A stretch of DNA of 64,000 nt from Mesorhizobium sp. M8A.F.Ca.ET.218.01.1.1 (GCF_004791165.1 NZ_SRUZ01000013.1:1-64000); one strand, 5' to 3'; shown: positions 8,750-19,022, counted from the stretch's first letter. Translations and numbers: made by a program. Notes: generated by a model from the letters alone, not told the origin.

Positions 8750-9528
8750 CCCAGGAACCCATCCTCACCGCGCGCGGCCTGGTCAAGCGCTATGGCCGCG
8801 TCACCGCTCTCGACAATGCCGATTTCGACCTATACCCCGGCGAAATCCTTGCCGTCATCGGCGACAACGGCGCCGGCAAGTCGTCGCTCATCAAGGCGAT
8901 TTCCGGCGCGGCCGTGCCGGACGAGGGCGAAATCCGGCTTGAAGGCAAACCCGTCTCCTTCAAGTCGCCGATGGAAGCGCGCGAAGCCGGCATCGAAACC
9001 GTCTACCAGAACCTCGCGCTGTCGCCGGCGCTGTCGATCGCCGACAACATGTTCCTCGGCCGCGAGATCCGCAAACCCGGCTTCGTCGGCCAGTGGCTTC
9101 GCATGCTGGACCGTCCGGCAATGGAAAAGCGCGCCCGCGACAAGCTTACCGAACTCGGCCTGATGACCATCCAGAACATCAGCCAGGCGGTGGAGACGCT
9201 GTCGGGCGGCCAACGCCAGGGCGTGGCGGTGGCCCGCGCCGCCGCCTTCGGCTCGAAGATGGTCATCATGGACGAGCCGACGGCGGCGCTCGGCGTCAAG
9301 GAGAGCCGCCGCGTGCTCGAACTGATCCTCGACGTGAAGAAGCGCGGCCTGCCGATCGTGCTCATCTCGCACAACATGCCGCACGTCTTCGAAGTGGCCG
9401 ACCGCATCCACATCCACCGTCTTGGCCGTCGCCTGTGCGTCATCGACCCCAAGCAATATACGATGTCTGATGCCGTTGCCTTCATGACCGGTGCAAAAGC
9501 ACCCCCGGAGACGGCATTGGCGGCCTGA
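8746..9528 (+). CDS. frcA: Sugar ABC transporter ATP-binding protein, FrcA-like
   Basis: This 260-residue ATPase has Walker A GDNGAGKSS (about residues 39-47), the signature LSGGQRQGVAVARA (about 151-164) and Walker B VIMDEPTAAL. It is a single ABC domain, unlike the double-domain RbsA type, which matches the single-domain FrcA of the Sinorhizobium fructose importer. It energises uptake through FrcC. The ATG overlaps the frcC stop. A longer open frame upstream in this phase is out of register with frcC and is an artefact. It is the last gene before the glycogen operon. Confidence 0.9.
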   Translation: MTQEPILTARGLVKRYGRVTALDNADFDLYPGEILAVIGDNGAGKSSLIKAISGAAVPDEGEIRLEGKPVSFKSPMEAREAGIETVYQNLALSPALSIADNMFLGREIRKPGFVGQWLRMLDRPAMEKRARDKLTELGLMTIQNISQAVETLSGGQRQGVAVARAAAFGSKMVIMDEPTAALGVKESRRVLELILDVKKRGLPIVLISHNMPHVFEVADRIHIHRLGRRLCVIDPKQYTMSDAVAFMTGAKAPPETALAA

Positions 9529-9662
9529 ACTGCCTGATTGCCGCTGGGTAAGGAGGCGGGGGTGTTCTCTAAATCGATTGAAAACATGCTGCAATGCACT
9601 AGGATGGGCTGGGAGAAACGGTGAAAGCCGGTATGATCAGGCCAAACCGAACGAGAGGCGAT

Positions 9663-12125
9663 ATGACATCCGCCATGACGATCGAAGCCCCCGCTCTCGA
9701 CAATCCCGATCCCAAGACGCTCGCCGAAGAAGTCTTGATGTCGCTCAAATACCGGGTCGGCAAGGACACCACCGTCGCGACCCAGTACGACTGGCTGACC
9801 GCCTCGATCAAGGTCGTGCGCGACCGCGTCGTCGACCACTGGATGCAGGCGACCAAGGAAGCCTACGACCAGCAGGAAAAGCGCGTCTATTACCTGTCGC
9901 TCGAGTTCCTGATCGGACGTCTGATGCGCGACGCCTTTTCCAATCTCGGCCTGATGGAGAACATGCGTGAGGCGCTGTCCTCGCTCGGCGTCGATCTCGA
10001 CCTGATCGCCGCGCTCGAGCCGGACGCTGCCCTTGGCAATGGCGGCCTTGGCCGGCTCGCCGCGTGCTTCATGGAAAGCATGGCGACCGTCGACATTCCC
10101 GCGCATGGCTACGGCATCCGCTATGCCAACGGCATGTTCCGCCAGGAAATCCATGACGGTTGGCAGGTCGAACTGCCCGAGACCTGGCTGGACCACGGCA
10201 ACCCCTGGGAGTTCGAGCGGCGCGAGCGCTCCTTCGAAGTCGGCTTCGGCGGTTCGGTCGAATCGATCACCTCCAGGGACGGCCGGCTCGAACGCCATGT
10301 CTGGAAACCGAGGGAGCATGTTCTGGCGGTTGCCTATGACACGCCCGTGGCCGGCTGGCGCGCCAAGCGCGTCAACACGTTGCGCCTTTGGTCAGGCATG
10401 CCGATCGATCCGATCCTACTCGACAAGTTCAACGCCGGCGACCACATCGGGGCGCTGGCCGAAAGCAACAAGGCCGATGCGCTGTCGCGCGTGCTCTATC
10501 CCGCCGATTCCCACATGGCCGGACAGGAACTCAGGCTCAGGCAGGAATATTTCTTCTCCACCGCCTCGCTGCAGGACATCGTCCAGCGGCATCTGAGCCA
10601 ATATGGCGACCTGAAGTCGCTTCCCGACAAGGCGGCGATCCACCTCAACGACACCCATCCGGCAATCGCCGTGCCGGAGTTGATGCGGCTTCTGATGGAC
10701 GTCCACGGCATGGATTTCGATCTCGCCTGGGATATCACCAAGCGTACCTTCGGCTACACCAACCACACGCTGCTGCCCGAGGCGCTGGAAAGCTGGCCGG
10801 TGCCGCTGTTCGAGCGGCTTTTGCCGCGTCATATGCAGATCGTCTACGCCATCAACGCGCAGGTGCTGCTGGAGGCGCGCGCCACTGATCAATTCTCCGA
10901 TGAGCAGATCAGCCGTATCTCGCTGATCCAGGAGAATGGCGACCGCCGGGTGCGCATGGGCAATCTGGCCTTTGTCGGTTCGCATTCGATCAACGGCGTG
11001 TCGGCGCTGCATACCGAACTGATGAAGGAGACGGTGTTCGCCGACCTGCACCGGCTCTATCCCGACCGCATCAACAACAAGACCAATGGCATCACGCCGC
11101 GGCGCTGGCTCATCCAGTGCAATCCGGGCCTTACCGCGCTCGCCCGCGAGACGATCGGCGATCGCTTCATGGATGACATCGAGGCGATCAAGGGGCTCGA
11201 TCCGCTCGCCGACGACACCGCCTTCCGCGAAAAATTCGCCGCCGTGAAGCGCCAGAACAAGGTGAGGCTAGCCAACTTGGTCGCCGACCGCCTCGGCATC
11301 AAGCTCGACCCTTCGGCGCTCTTCGACATTCAGGTCAAGCGTATCCACGAATACAAGCGTCAGCTCCTCAACATCCTCGAAGCGATCGCGCTCTATGACC
11401 AGATCCGCTCGCATCCCGAGCGCGACTGGATGCCACGCGTGAAATTCTTCGGCGGCAAGGCCGCGCCCAGCTACCACAACGCCAAGCTGATCATCAAACT
11501 GGCCAACGACGTCGCCAGGGTGATCAACAGTGACCCTTCGGTGCGCGGCCTGCTCAAGGTCGTGTTCGTACCGAACTACAATGTCAGCCTGGCCGAGGTG
11601 CTGATGCCGGCCGCCGATCTCTCGGAGCAGATCTCGACCGCCGGCATGGAAGCGTCGGGAACCGGCAACATGAAGTTCGCGCTGAACGGCGCACTGACCA
11701 TCGGCACGCTCGACGGCGCCAATGTCGAGATCAAGGAGCATGTCAGCGACGACAACATCTTCATCTTTGGCCTCACCACCGAAGAAGTCGCCGAGCGGCG
11801 CAACAATGGCTACAATCCCCGCGGCGTCATCGAGGCGTCCCCCGAACTGGCGCAGGCGGTCGCGGCCGTTTCTTCGGGCGTCTTCTCCCCCGATGATCCC
11901 AATCGCTACCGCGATCTGATCAACGGCCTCTACGACAGCGACTGGTTCATGGTCGCGGCGGATTTCGACGCCTATGCCGCCTGCCAGCGCGACGTCGATG
12001 CCGTCTGGCGCAACAGCCCGGACTGGTACGCCCGCGCCATCCGCAACGTCGCGCGCGTCGGCTGGTTCTCTTCCGATCGCACGATCCGCCAATACGCCAA
12101 AGAAATCTGGAACGTGCCCGTCTGA
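9663..12125 (+). CDS. glgP: Glycogen phosphorylase
   Basis: The product (820 residues) releases glucose 1-phosphate from glycogen in the cytoplasm. The PLP-binding region EASGTGNMKFALNGAL lies at about residues 660-675, and the family segments NGGLGRLAACFMES and EYKRQLLNILE are present. Length is normal for bacterial enzymes. The ATG at 9663 was chosen because GAGAGG lies five bases upstream; an earlier in-frame GTG at 9621 would add 14 residues. It opens the glycogen operon, whose members are separated by only a few to about seventy bases. AAATCGATTG, a LacI-family-like half-palindrome, lies about 90 bases upstream. Confidence 0.95.
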   Translation: MTSAMTIEAPALDNPDPKTLAEEVLMSLKYRVGKDTTVATQYDWLTASIKVVRDRVVDHWMQATKEAYDQQEKRVYYLSLEFLIGRLMRDAFSNLGLMENMREALSSLGVDLDLIAALEPDAALGNGGLGRLAACFMESMATVDIPAHGYGIRYANGMFRQEIHDGWQVELPETWLDHGNPWEFERRERSFEVGFGGSVESITSRDGRLERHVWKPREHVLAVAYDTPVAGWRAKRVNTLRLWSGMPIDPILLDKFNAGDHIGALAESNKADALSRVLYPADSHMAGQELRLRQEYFFSTASLQDIVQRHLSQYGDLKSLPDKAAIHLNDTHPAIAVPELMRLLMDVHGMDFDLAWDITKRTFGYTNHTLLPEALESWPVPLFERLLPRHMQIVYAINAQVLLEARATDQFSDEQISRISLIQENGDRRVRMGNLAFVGSHSINGVSALHTELMKETVFADLHRLYPDRINNKTNGITPRRWLIQCNPGLTALARETIGDRFMDDIEAIKGLDPLADDTAFREKFAAVKRQNKVRLANLVADRLGIKLDPSALFDIQVKRIHEYKRQLLNILEAIALYDQIRSHPERDWMPRVKFFGGKAAPSYHNAKLIIKLANDVARVINSDPSVRGLLKVVFVPNYNVSLAEVLMPAADLSEQISTAGMEASGTGNMKFALNGALTIGTLDGANVEIKEHVSDDNIFIFGLTTEEVAERRNNGYNPRGVIEASPELAQAVAAVSSGVFSPDDPNRYRDLINGLYDSDWFMVAADFDAYAACQRDVDAVWRNSPDWYARAIRNVARVGWFSSDRTIRQYAKEIWNVPV

Positions 12126-12196
12126 TATGATTGCATGAGGCCACGAACGATGGCCGCAAAAACAAACATTTGGTGCCCGGGGAGGGCGACCGCCTG

Positions 12197-14410
12197 ATGA
12201 GGAAGCCGCGCGCGACCGCTGCGACAAGCGGGCCGGACGGACTGGCGTCAGCCAGCGATGTCGAGGCGATTGTCGCCGGTACGCACGGTGATCCTTTTGC
12301 GGTTCTCGGTGTTCAGGAGGCCGGCAAGAGCCTGTTCGCGCGCTGCTTCGTTCCGCATGCGCAGTCCGTCACCGCCTACACGCTGACCGGCATCGAGGCA
12401 GGCGAATTGACCAGGCGCGACGAAGCCGGTTTCTTCGAGGGCAAGCTGTCGATCAGGAAGCGCCAGCCGCTCCGCTACCACGCGCGCAATGCCGGCGGCG
12501 ACTGGTGGCTGACCGATCCCTATTCGTTCGGTCCGGTGCTCGGACCGATGGACGATTACTATATCGCCGAGGGCTCGCATCTCAGGTTGTTCGACAAGCT
12601 CGGCGCCCATGTCATTGAGCACGAAGGCGCCACCGGCGTGCATTTCGCGGTATGGGCCCCAAATGCCAGGCGCGTCTCGGTGGTCGGCGATTTCAATGAC
12701 TGGGACGGGCGCCGGCATACGATGCGCGACCGTCGCGACACCGGCATCTGGGAGCTGTTCATTCCCGATATCGGCGCCGGCCGGCCCTATAAATATGAAA
12801 TCATAGGTCCCGACGGCGTGAGATTGCCGCTGAAAGCCGATCCATTCGCCTTCAAGTCGGAGCTGCGCCCGGCAACGGCCTCGGTGACCGCGGTGCCCCC
12901 GGCGCATCCATGGGGCGACGAGGCGCATCGCAATTTCTGGCGCAACGCCGACCCCCGGCGCGAAGCCATCTCGATCTACGAAGTCCATGCCGGTTCCTGG
13001 CAGCTTCGCGACGACGGCACCTTCCTGTCCTGGGATGAGCTGGCCGACCGGCTGATCCCTTATGTGGTCGAGGCCGGGTTCACCCACATCGAATTCCTGC
13101 CGATCTCCGAGCATCCCTATGACCCGTCCTGGGGTTATCAGACCACCGGCCTCTACGCGCCATCGGCCCGCTTCGGCGATCCGGACGGCTTTGCTCGCTT
13201 TGTCGATGGCGCCCATCGTGCCGGCATCGGCGTAATCCTAGACTGGGTGCCGGCGCATTTTCCTGTCGACGAGCACGGTCTGGTCCATTTCGACGGCACC
13301 GCGCTCTACGAGCATGCCGACCCGCGCAAGGGCTTCCACCCGGACTGGAACACCGCGATCTACAATTTCGGCCGCCGCGAGGTGGTGTCGTTCCTCGTCA
13401 ACAACGCCTTGTTCTGGGCCGAAAAATACCATGTCGACGGTCTTCGCGTCGACGCGGTGGCCTCGATGCTCTACCTCGACTATTCGCGCAAGCAGGGCGA
13501 ATGGATTCCCAACGAAAAGGGTGGGCGCGAAAACCTCGAGGCGGTCAGCTTCCTGCAGAAGATGAACAAGGAGCTCTACGGGCACCATCCCGGTGTCATG
13601 ACTATCGCCGAGGAATCGACTTCATGGCCAAAGGTCTCGGCGCCCGTTCATGAAGGCGGGCTGGGCTTCGGCTTCAAGTGGAACATGGGCTTCATGCACG
13701 ACACGCTGGAGTATTTTTCCAAGGAGCCGATTTTCCGCAAGCACCATCACAACGAGCTGACCTTCGGTCTGACCTACGCCTTCTCGGAGAATTTCGTGCT
13801 GCCGCTCTCGCATGACGAGGTCGTGCACGGCAAAGGCACGCTGCTGGGCAAGATGGCCGGTGACGACTGGCAGAAATTCGCGACTTTGCGTGCCTATTAC
13901 GGCTTCATGTGGGGTTATCCCGGCAAGAAGCTGCTGTTCATGGGCCAGGAATTCGCGCAGCGCCGCGAATGGAGCGAGGCGCGCGCGCTTGATTGGAACC
14001 TGCTCGATTTCCGGCCGCATCGCGGCGTCTGGCAGACGGTGCGCGATCTCAACTATCTCTACCGTTCACGTCCGGCCCTGCATGGCCGCGACTGCGAGCC
14101 CGAAGGGTTTTCCTGGCTGATCGTCGACGACAGCCAGAATTCGGTTTTCGCCTGGGTGCGCAACGCTCCTGGCGGCAATCCGGTCGCCGTCATCTCCAAT
14201 TTCACGCCGGTGCCGCGCGACAATTATCGTGTACCTCTGCCGAAGGCCGGCAAGTGGCGCGAGATCATCAACACCGATGCTTCCGAATATGGCGGCTCCG
14301 GCATGGGCAATGGCGGCGTGGTCGAGGCGAGGGCGGAGGGCAAGAGCATCTCGGCAACGATGCTTCTGCCGCCGCTGTCGACGATCATGCTTGAACTCGC
14401 CGACGACTGA
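12197..14410 (+). CDS. glgB: 1,4-alpha-glucan branching enzyme
   Basis: The 737-residue GH13 enzyme introduces alpha-1,6 branches into glycogen. An N-terminal carbohydrate-binding part (with HFAVWAPNARRVSVVGDFND) precedes the catalytic barrel, which shows the nucleophile in DGLRVDAVASMLY, the acid/base Glu in TIAEESTSWP and the third acid in LSHDEVVHGKGTLL. Length matches the long form of GlgB. The ATG at 12197 was preferred because GGGGAGGG lies about eleven bases upstream; the upstream TTG at 12131 is weak. It lies 71 bases after glgP in the same operon. Confidence 0.95.
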   Translation: MRKPRATAATSGPDGLASASDVEAIVAGTHGDPFAVLGVQEAGKSLFARCFVPHAQSVTAYTLTGIEAGELTRRDEAGFFEGKLSIRKRQPLRYHARNAGGDWWLTDPYSFGPVLGPMDDYYIAEGSHLRLFDKLGAHVIEHEGATGVHFAVWAPNARRVSVVGDFNDWDGRRHTMRDRRDTGIWELFIPDIGAGRPYKYEIIGPDGVRLPLKADPFAFKSELRPATASVTAVPPAHPWGDEAHRNFWRNADPRREAISIYEVHAGSWQLRDDGTFLSWDELADRLIPYVVEAGFTHIEFLPISEHPYDPSWGYQTTGLYAPSARFGDPDGFARFVDGAHRAGIGVILDWVPAHFPVDEHGLVHFDGTALYEHADPRKGFHPDWNTAIYNFGRREVVSFLVNNALFWAEKYHVDGLRVDAVASMLYLDYSRKQGEWIPNEKGGRENLEAVSFLQKMNKELYGHHPGVMTIAEESTSWPKVSAPVHEGGLGFGFKWNMGFMHDTLEYFSKEPIFRKHHHNELTFGLTYAFSENFVLPLSHDEVVHGKGTLLGKMAGDDWQKFATLRAYYGFMWGYPGKKLLFMGQEFAQRREWSEARALDWNLLDFRPHRGVWQTVRDLNYLYRSRPALHGRDCEPEGFSWLIVDDSQNSVFAWVRNAPGGNPVAVISNFTPVPRDNYRVPLPKAGKWREIINTDASEYGGSGMGNGGVVEARAEGKSISATMLLPPLSTIMLELADD

Positions 14411-14461
14411 ACTCGTTAAGGCTGGTCAACGCATAAAGACGAGTAACTTGGGAGGGTATAA

Positions 14462-15727
14462 ATGGCAGACTTGAAAAGAACCCAGCCGCTGGCCCGCGAC
14501 GCCATGGCCTATGTGCTGGCCGGCGGACGCGGCAGCCGCCTCAAGGAGCTGACCGATCGGCGCGCCAAGCCGGCGGTCTATTTCGGCGGCAAGACGCGCA
14601 TCATCGATTTCGCGCTCTCCAATGCACTGAACTCTGGCATCCGCCGCCTCGGCGTCGCCACCCAGTACAAGGCGCATTCGCTGATCCGCCACCTGCAACG
14701 CGGCTGGAACTTCCTGCGGCCCGAACGAAACGAGAGCTTCGACATCCTGCCGGCGAGCCAGCGCGTGTCGGAAACGCAATGGTATGAAGGCACGGCTGAC
14801 GCCGTCTACCAGAACATCGACATCATCGAGGCTTATGGCCCGGAATACATGGTGATCCTGGCCGGCGACCACATCTACAAGATGGATTACGAGCTGATGC
14901 TGCGCCAGCATGTCGATGCCGGCGCCGATGTCACGGTCGGCTGCCTCGAAGTGCCGCGCATGGAAGCGACAGGCTTCGGCGTCATGCATGTCGATGCCAA
15001 GGACAACATCATCGCCTTCGTCGAAAAGCCCGTTGATCCGCCCGGCATTCCGGGTAACCCGGAATTCGCCTTGGCCTCGATGGGCATCTACGTCTTCAAG
15101 ACCAAGTTCCTGATGGAACAGCTGCGCCGCGATGCCGCCGAGCCGGGCTCCAGCCGCGACTTCGGCAAGGACATCATCCCCTATATCGTCACGCACGGTA
15201 AGGCGATCGCGCACCGCTTCACCAAGTCCTGCGTGCGTTCGACCGCCGAGAACGAGGCCTACTGGCGCGATGTCGGCACGGTCGATGCCTATTGGGAAGC
15301 CAACATCGACTTGACCGACGTGACGCCGGAACTCGACCTCTACGACCGCGACTGGCCGATCTGGACTTATGCCGAGCTGAAGCCGCCGGCAAAATTCGTC
15401 CACGACGAGGATGGCAGGCGCGGTTCTGCCGTGTCGTCACTGGTGTCGGGCGATTGCATCGTCTCGGGCGCTTCGCTGAAGAAGAGCCTGATCTTCACCG
15501 GCGCGCGCATCAATTCCTATTCGGCACTCGAAGAAGTCGTCATGCTGCCCGACGTTCATGTCGGCCGGAACGCAAAGTTGAAGCGCGTCGTGATCGACCA
15601 CGGTGTAAGGATACCGGAAGGGCTGGTGGTCGGCGAGGATCCCGCGCTCGACGCCAAGCGTTTTCGGGTTTCGGAAAAGGGCATCTGCCTGGTCACCCAG
15701 GACATGATCGACAAGCTGAAGCTTTAG
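14462..15727 (+). CDS. glgC: Glucose-1-phosphate adenylyltransferase
   Basis: The 421-residue enzyme makes ADP-glucose from glucose 1-phosphate and ATP, the committed step of glycogen synthesis. The nucleotide-binding AGGRGSRLKELTDRRAKPA stands at about residues 20-38 and contains the arginines typical of allosteric control. IKPD-like and FVEKP motifs follow, and the C-terminal part has the left-handed beta-helix repeats. GGGAGG precedes the ATG by six bases. It lies 51 bases after glgB and 21 bases before glgA, as expected for a rhizobial glg operon. Confidence 0.96.
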   Translation: MADLKRTQPLARDAMAYVLAGGRGSRLKELTDRRAKPAVYFGGKTRIIDFALSNALNSGIRRLGVATQYKAHSLIRHLQRGWNFLRPERNESFDILPASQRVSETQWYEGTADAVYQNIDIIEAYGPEYMVILAGDHIYKMDYELMLRQHVDAGADVTVGCLEVPRMEATGFGVMHVDAKDNIIAFVEKPVDPPGIPGNPEFALASMGIYVFKTKFLMEQLRRDAAEPGSSRDFGKDIIPYIVTHGKAIAHRFTKSCVRSTAENEAYWRDVGTVDAYWEANIDLTDVTPELDLYDRDWPIWTYAELKPPAKFVHDEDGRRGSAVSSLVSGDCIVSGASLKKSLIFTGARINSYSALEEVVMLPDVHVGRNAKLKRVVIDHGVRIPEGLVVGEDPALDAKRFRVSEKGICLVTQDMIDKLKL

Positions 15728-15748
15728 GCCGGATCGGATTGTAGGCGC

Positions 15749-17194
15749 ATGCATGTTCTGTCGGTCACGCCCGAAATCTTCCCGCTGATCAAGACCGGCG
15801 GGCTTGCCGACGTAACCGGGGCGCTGCCGATCGCGCTCGCGGCCAAGGGCGTGACCATGCGCACGCTCATTCCGGGTTTTCCGGTGGTGATGGGCGCCTT
15901 CAAGAAAAAGAAGGCCGTCTACCAATACCCCTTGTTGCAAGGCGGCAAGGCCGCGATCCATGCCGTCGAGGTCGCCGGGCTCGATTTGTTCGTGCTCGAC
16001 GCGCCGCATCTGTTCGACCGCCCCGGCGGCCCCTATGGCAACGCCTCGGGCGCGGATTGGCCGGACAATTGGCGGCGCTTCGCGGCGCTGAGCCAGGCCG
16101 GCGCCGATATCGCCGGCGGCGCCATTTCGGGCTACCTGCCTGACATCGTGCATGCCCATGACTGGCAGTCGGCGATGACGCTGGCTTATATGCGTTACGG
16201 CAAGGCGGTTGGCACGCCATCAATGATGACCGTCCACAATCTCGCCTTCCAGGGTCAGTTCGGCGCCGGCATCTTCGGCGAACTCGGTCTGCCGGCCGCG
16301 GCGATGGCGCTTGACGGCGTCGAATATTATGGCGGCGTCGGCTTCCTCAAGGCGGGTCTGCAGGCGGCCTGGGCAATCACCACGGTGAGCCCGACCTATG
16401 CGCAGGAGATCCGTTCACCGGAATTCGGCATGGGCCTCGATGGTCTCATCAACATGCGTTCAAGCGATCTCCATGGCATCGTCAACGGCATCGACACCGC
16501 CATCTGGGATCCAGCAACCGATAGACATCTGGTGTCGACCTATACGGCCGAAACGTTGAAGGCCCGCGCGCCCAACAGGGCGGCCGTCGAGGACCGTTTC
16601 GGTCTCGACCGCGACGGCAGCCCGATTGTCTGTGTCGTCAGCCGGCTGACCTGGCAGAAGGGCATGGACATATTGGCGACGGTGATCGACGGCATCGTTG
16701 CGACAGGCGCCAGGCTGGCTATCCTCGGCTCGGGCGACGCCGGCCTCGAAGGCGCGCTGCTGGCGGCCGCCGCACGCCACCGTGGCCGCATCGGTGTGGT
16801 CGTCGGCTATGACGAGGGGCTGTCGCACATCATGCAGGGCGGCTGCGACGCCATCGTCATCCCTTCGCGCTTCGAACCTTGCGGGCTGACGCAGCTTTAC
16901 GGCCTGCGCTATGGCTGCGTGCCGGTCGTCGCGCGCACCGGCGGCCTCGCCGACACCATCATCGACGCCAACGAAGCGGCGATTGCAGCCGGCGTGGCGA
17001 CCGGCTTCCAGTTTGCCCCCAACAATGGCGGCGCGCTGCTGCACGCCATCCGCCGCCTGGCCGACGCCCACGCCAGTTCCGCAACCTTCGAGACCATCCA
17101 GCGCCAGGGCATGAAGACCGATGTGTCGTGGGATCGAAGCGCCGAAAAATACGTCGAACTCTATCGCCTGCTGCTTTCGAAAAGGGTTGCCTGA
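15749..17194 (+). CDS. glgA: Glycogen synthase (ADP-glucose transferase)
   Basis: The 481-residue GT5 enzyme transfers glucose from ADP-glucose to the growing chain. The N-terminal ADP-glucose site KTGGLADVTGALP is at residues 15-27, HAHDWQS follows at about 132, and the retaining-glycosyltransferase motif RFEPCGLTQLYGLRYG is near residue 374. Length is normal. Only three bases separate it from pgm, so the two are almost certainly on one mRNA. Confidence 0.96.
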   Translation: MHVLSVTPEIFPLIKTGGLADVTGALPIALAAKGVTMRTLIPGFPVVMGAFKKKKAVYQYPLLQGGKAAIHAVEVAGLDLFVLDAPHLFDRPGGPYGNASGADWPDNWRRFAALSQAGADIAGGAISGYLPDIVHAHDWQSAMTLAYMRYGKAVGTPSMMTVHNLAFQGQFGAGIFGELGLPAAAMALDGVEYYGGVGFLKAGLQAAWAITTVSPTYAQEIRSPEFGMGLDGLINMRSSDLHGIVNGIDTAIWDPATDRHLVSTYTAETLKARAPNRAAVEDRFGLDRDGSPIVCVVSRLTWQKGMDILATVIDGIVATGARLAILGSGDAGLEGALLAAAARHRGRIGVVVGYDEGLSHIMQGGCDAIVIPSRFEPCGLTQLYGLRYGCVPVVARTGGLADTIIDANEAAIAAGVATGFQFAPNNGGALLHAIRRLADAHASSATFETIQRQGMKTDVSWDRSAEKYVELYRLLLSKRVA

Positions 17195-17197
17195 AGC

Positions 17198-18826
17198 ATG
17201 ATACGCACCGTCCCCACCAAGCCCTATTCCGACCAGAAGCCCGGCACGTCGGGACTGCGCAAGAAGGTGCCAGTGTTCCAGCAGGAGCACTATGCCGAGA
17301 ACTTCATCCAGTCGATCTTCGACGCGCTCGACGGATTTGCCGGCAAGACCCTGGTCATCGGCGGCGATGGCCGCTTCTACAACCGCGAGGTCATCCAGAA
17401 GGCCATTGCCATGGCCGCCGGCAACGGCTTCGGCAAGGTGATGGTAGGGCAGGGCGGCATATTGTCGACGCCGGCGGCCTCGCATGTCATCCGCAAATAC
17501 AAGACCTTCGGCGGCATCATCCTGTCGGCCAGCCATAATCCCGGCGGCCCGCATGAGGATTTTGGCATCAAGTACAATGCCGGCAATGGCGGCCCGGCGC
17601 CGGAAAAGCTGACCGACGCCATCTTTGCCAGGACCAAGGCGATTTCGAGCTTCAAGATCGCCGACATCGATCCAATCGACATCGATACGGTCGGCACCGT
17701 CAAGGCCGGCGGCATGACCGTCGAGATCATCGATCCGGTCACCGACTATGCCGAACTGATGGAGAGCCTGTTCGATTTCGACGCGTTGCGCAAACTGTTC
17801 AAGTCGGGCTTTCGCATGCGCTTCGACGCCATGCACGCGGTGACCGGACCCTACGCCAAGGAAATCCTCGAACACCGGCTCGGCGCACCGAACGGCACCT
17901 GCCGCAATTTCAAGCCGCTGCCCGATTTCGGCGGCCATCACCCCGATCCCAACCTTGTCCATGCCAAGCACCTCTATGACGAGATGATGGGGCCGGACGC
18001 GCCGGATTTCGGCGCCGCCTCCGACGGCGACGGCGACCGCAATTTGATCATCGGCAAGGGCATTTTCGTCACCCCGTCGGATTCGGTCGCCATGCTTGCC
18101 GCCAATGCCCGCCTGGCGCCCGGCTACAAGGACGGGCTGAAGGGCATCGCCCGCTCGATGCCGACCAGCGGTGCCGCCGACCGCGTCGCTCACAAGCTCG
18201 GCATCGGCATTTACGAGACGCCGACCGGCTGGAAGTTCTTCGGCAATCTGCTCGACGCCGGCATGGCGACGATCTGCGGTGAGGAAAGTGCCGGCACCGG
18301 CTCCAACCATGTCCGCGAAAAGGACGGTCTGTGGGCGGTGCTCCTGTGGCTCAACATCCTCGCCGCGCGCGGCGAAAGCTGCCAGCAGATCGTCACCGAG
18401 CACTGGGCGGCCTATGGGCGCAATTACTATTCGCGGCATGACTATGAAGAGGTGGAGAGCGACCGCGCCAATGCGCTGGTCGACGAACTCAGGGCCAAGC
18501 TCGGCTCGCTGCCCGGCACCAGCGTGCGCGGCTTGAAGATCGCCAATGCCGACGATTTTGCCTATCACGACCCGGTCGACGGCTCGACCAGCGAGCACCA
18601 GGGCATAAGGGTGCTGTTCGAAGGCGGCTCACGCGTCGTCTTCCGCCTCTCCGGCACCGGCACCTCGGGCGCGACCCTCCGCGTCTACATCGAGCGCTAC
18701 GAGCCGGACAAGTCGAGGCACGATCTCGACACGCAGGAGGCGCTCGCCGATCTCGTCGCCGCCGCCGACGACATTGCCGGGATCAAGAGCCACACCGGCC
18801 GCGACAAACCGAGCGTGATTACTTGA
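17198..18826 (+). CDS. pgm: Alpha-D-glucose phosphate-specific phosphoglucomutase
   Basis: The 542-residue phosphohexomutase interconverts glucose 6-phosphate and glucose 1-phosphate, feeding GlgC and receiving the product of GlgP. The active-site phosphoserine loop is LSASHNPGGPHEDFG (about residues 109-123), the metal loop is SDGDGDRN (about 277-284) and GEESAGTGSNH is the sugar-binding loop. Its place inside the glycogen operon is the usual rhizobial arrangement. A palindromic repeat follows the stop codon. Confidence 0.96.
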   Translation: MIRTVPTKPYSDQKPGTSGLRKKVPVFQQEHYAENFIQSIFDALDGFAGKTLVIGGDGRFYNREVIQKAIAMAAGNGFGKVMVGQGGILSTPAASHVIRKYKTFGGIILSASHNPGGPHEDFGIKYNAGNGGPAPEKLTDAIFARTKAISSFKIADIDPIDIDTVGTVKAGGMTVEIIDPVTDYAELMESLFDFDALRKLFKSGFRMRFDAMHAVTGPYAKEILEHRLGAPNGTCRNFKPLPDFGGHHPDPNLVHAKHLYDEMMGPDAPDFGAASDGDGDRNLIIGKGIFVTPSDSVAMLAANARLAPGYKDGLKGIARSMPTSGAADRVAHKLGIGIYETPTGWKFFGNLLDAGMATICGEESAGTGSNHVREKDGLWAVLLWLNILAARGESCQQIVTEHWAAYGRNYYSRHDYEEVESDRANALVDELRAKLGSLPGTSVRGLKIANADDFAYHDPVDGSTSEHQGIRVLFEGGSRVVFRLSGTGTSGATLRVYIERYEPDKSRHDLDTQEALADLVAAADDIAGIKSHTGRDKPSVIT

Positions 18827-18843
18827 GGGTGGGGAGGCGCGAC

Positions 18844-19014
18844 TCCCCCTTCTCCCCTTGTGGGAGAAGGTGTCGCCGAAGGCGACGGATGAGGGGTGCT
18901 CCAGCTTGGCGCAAACCGGCGCCCGGGACACCGATGCCTCATTCCTTCCAACACCCCTCATCCGTCTCGGCGGTGCGCGCCGATCCACCTTCTCCCACAA
19001 GGGGAGAAGGGAAG
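18844..19014. repeat. Palindromic intergenic repeat between pgm and glgX
   Basis: CTTCTCCCCTTGTGGGAGAAG (about 18849-18869) recurs as its inverted complement at about 18990-19011, and GGATGAGGGGTG (about 18888-18899) recurs inverted as CACCCCTCATCC near 18952-18963. The outer arms also fold on themselves. Long imperfect palindromes of this type (RIME-like) are scattered between genes in rhizobia. Here the right arm ends nine bases before the glgX start and its GGAAGG tail is the best ribosome-binding site of that gene. Copy number elsewhere cannot be judged from one window. Confidence 0.7.
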
Positions 19015-19022
19015 GCGCTCAC

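Noticed and set aside
16460..18598. A 712-codon open frame on the minus strand
   Set aside because: It lies antisense to glgA and pgm, whose motifs are unambiguous. Its composition (Arg, Gly, Val, Asp rich) is typical of shadow frames in high-GC coding DNA.
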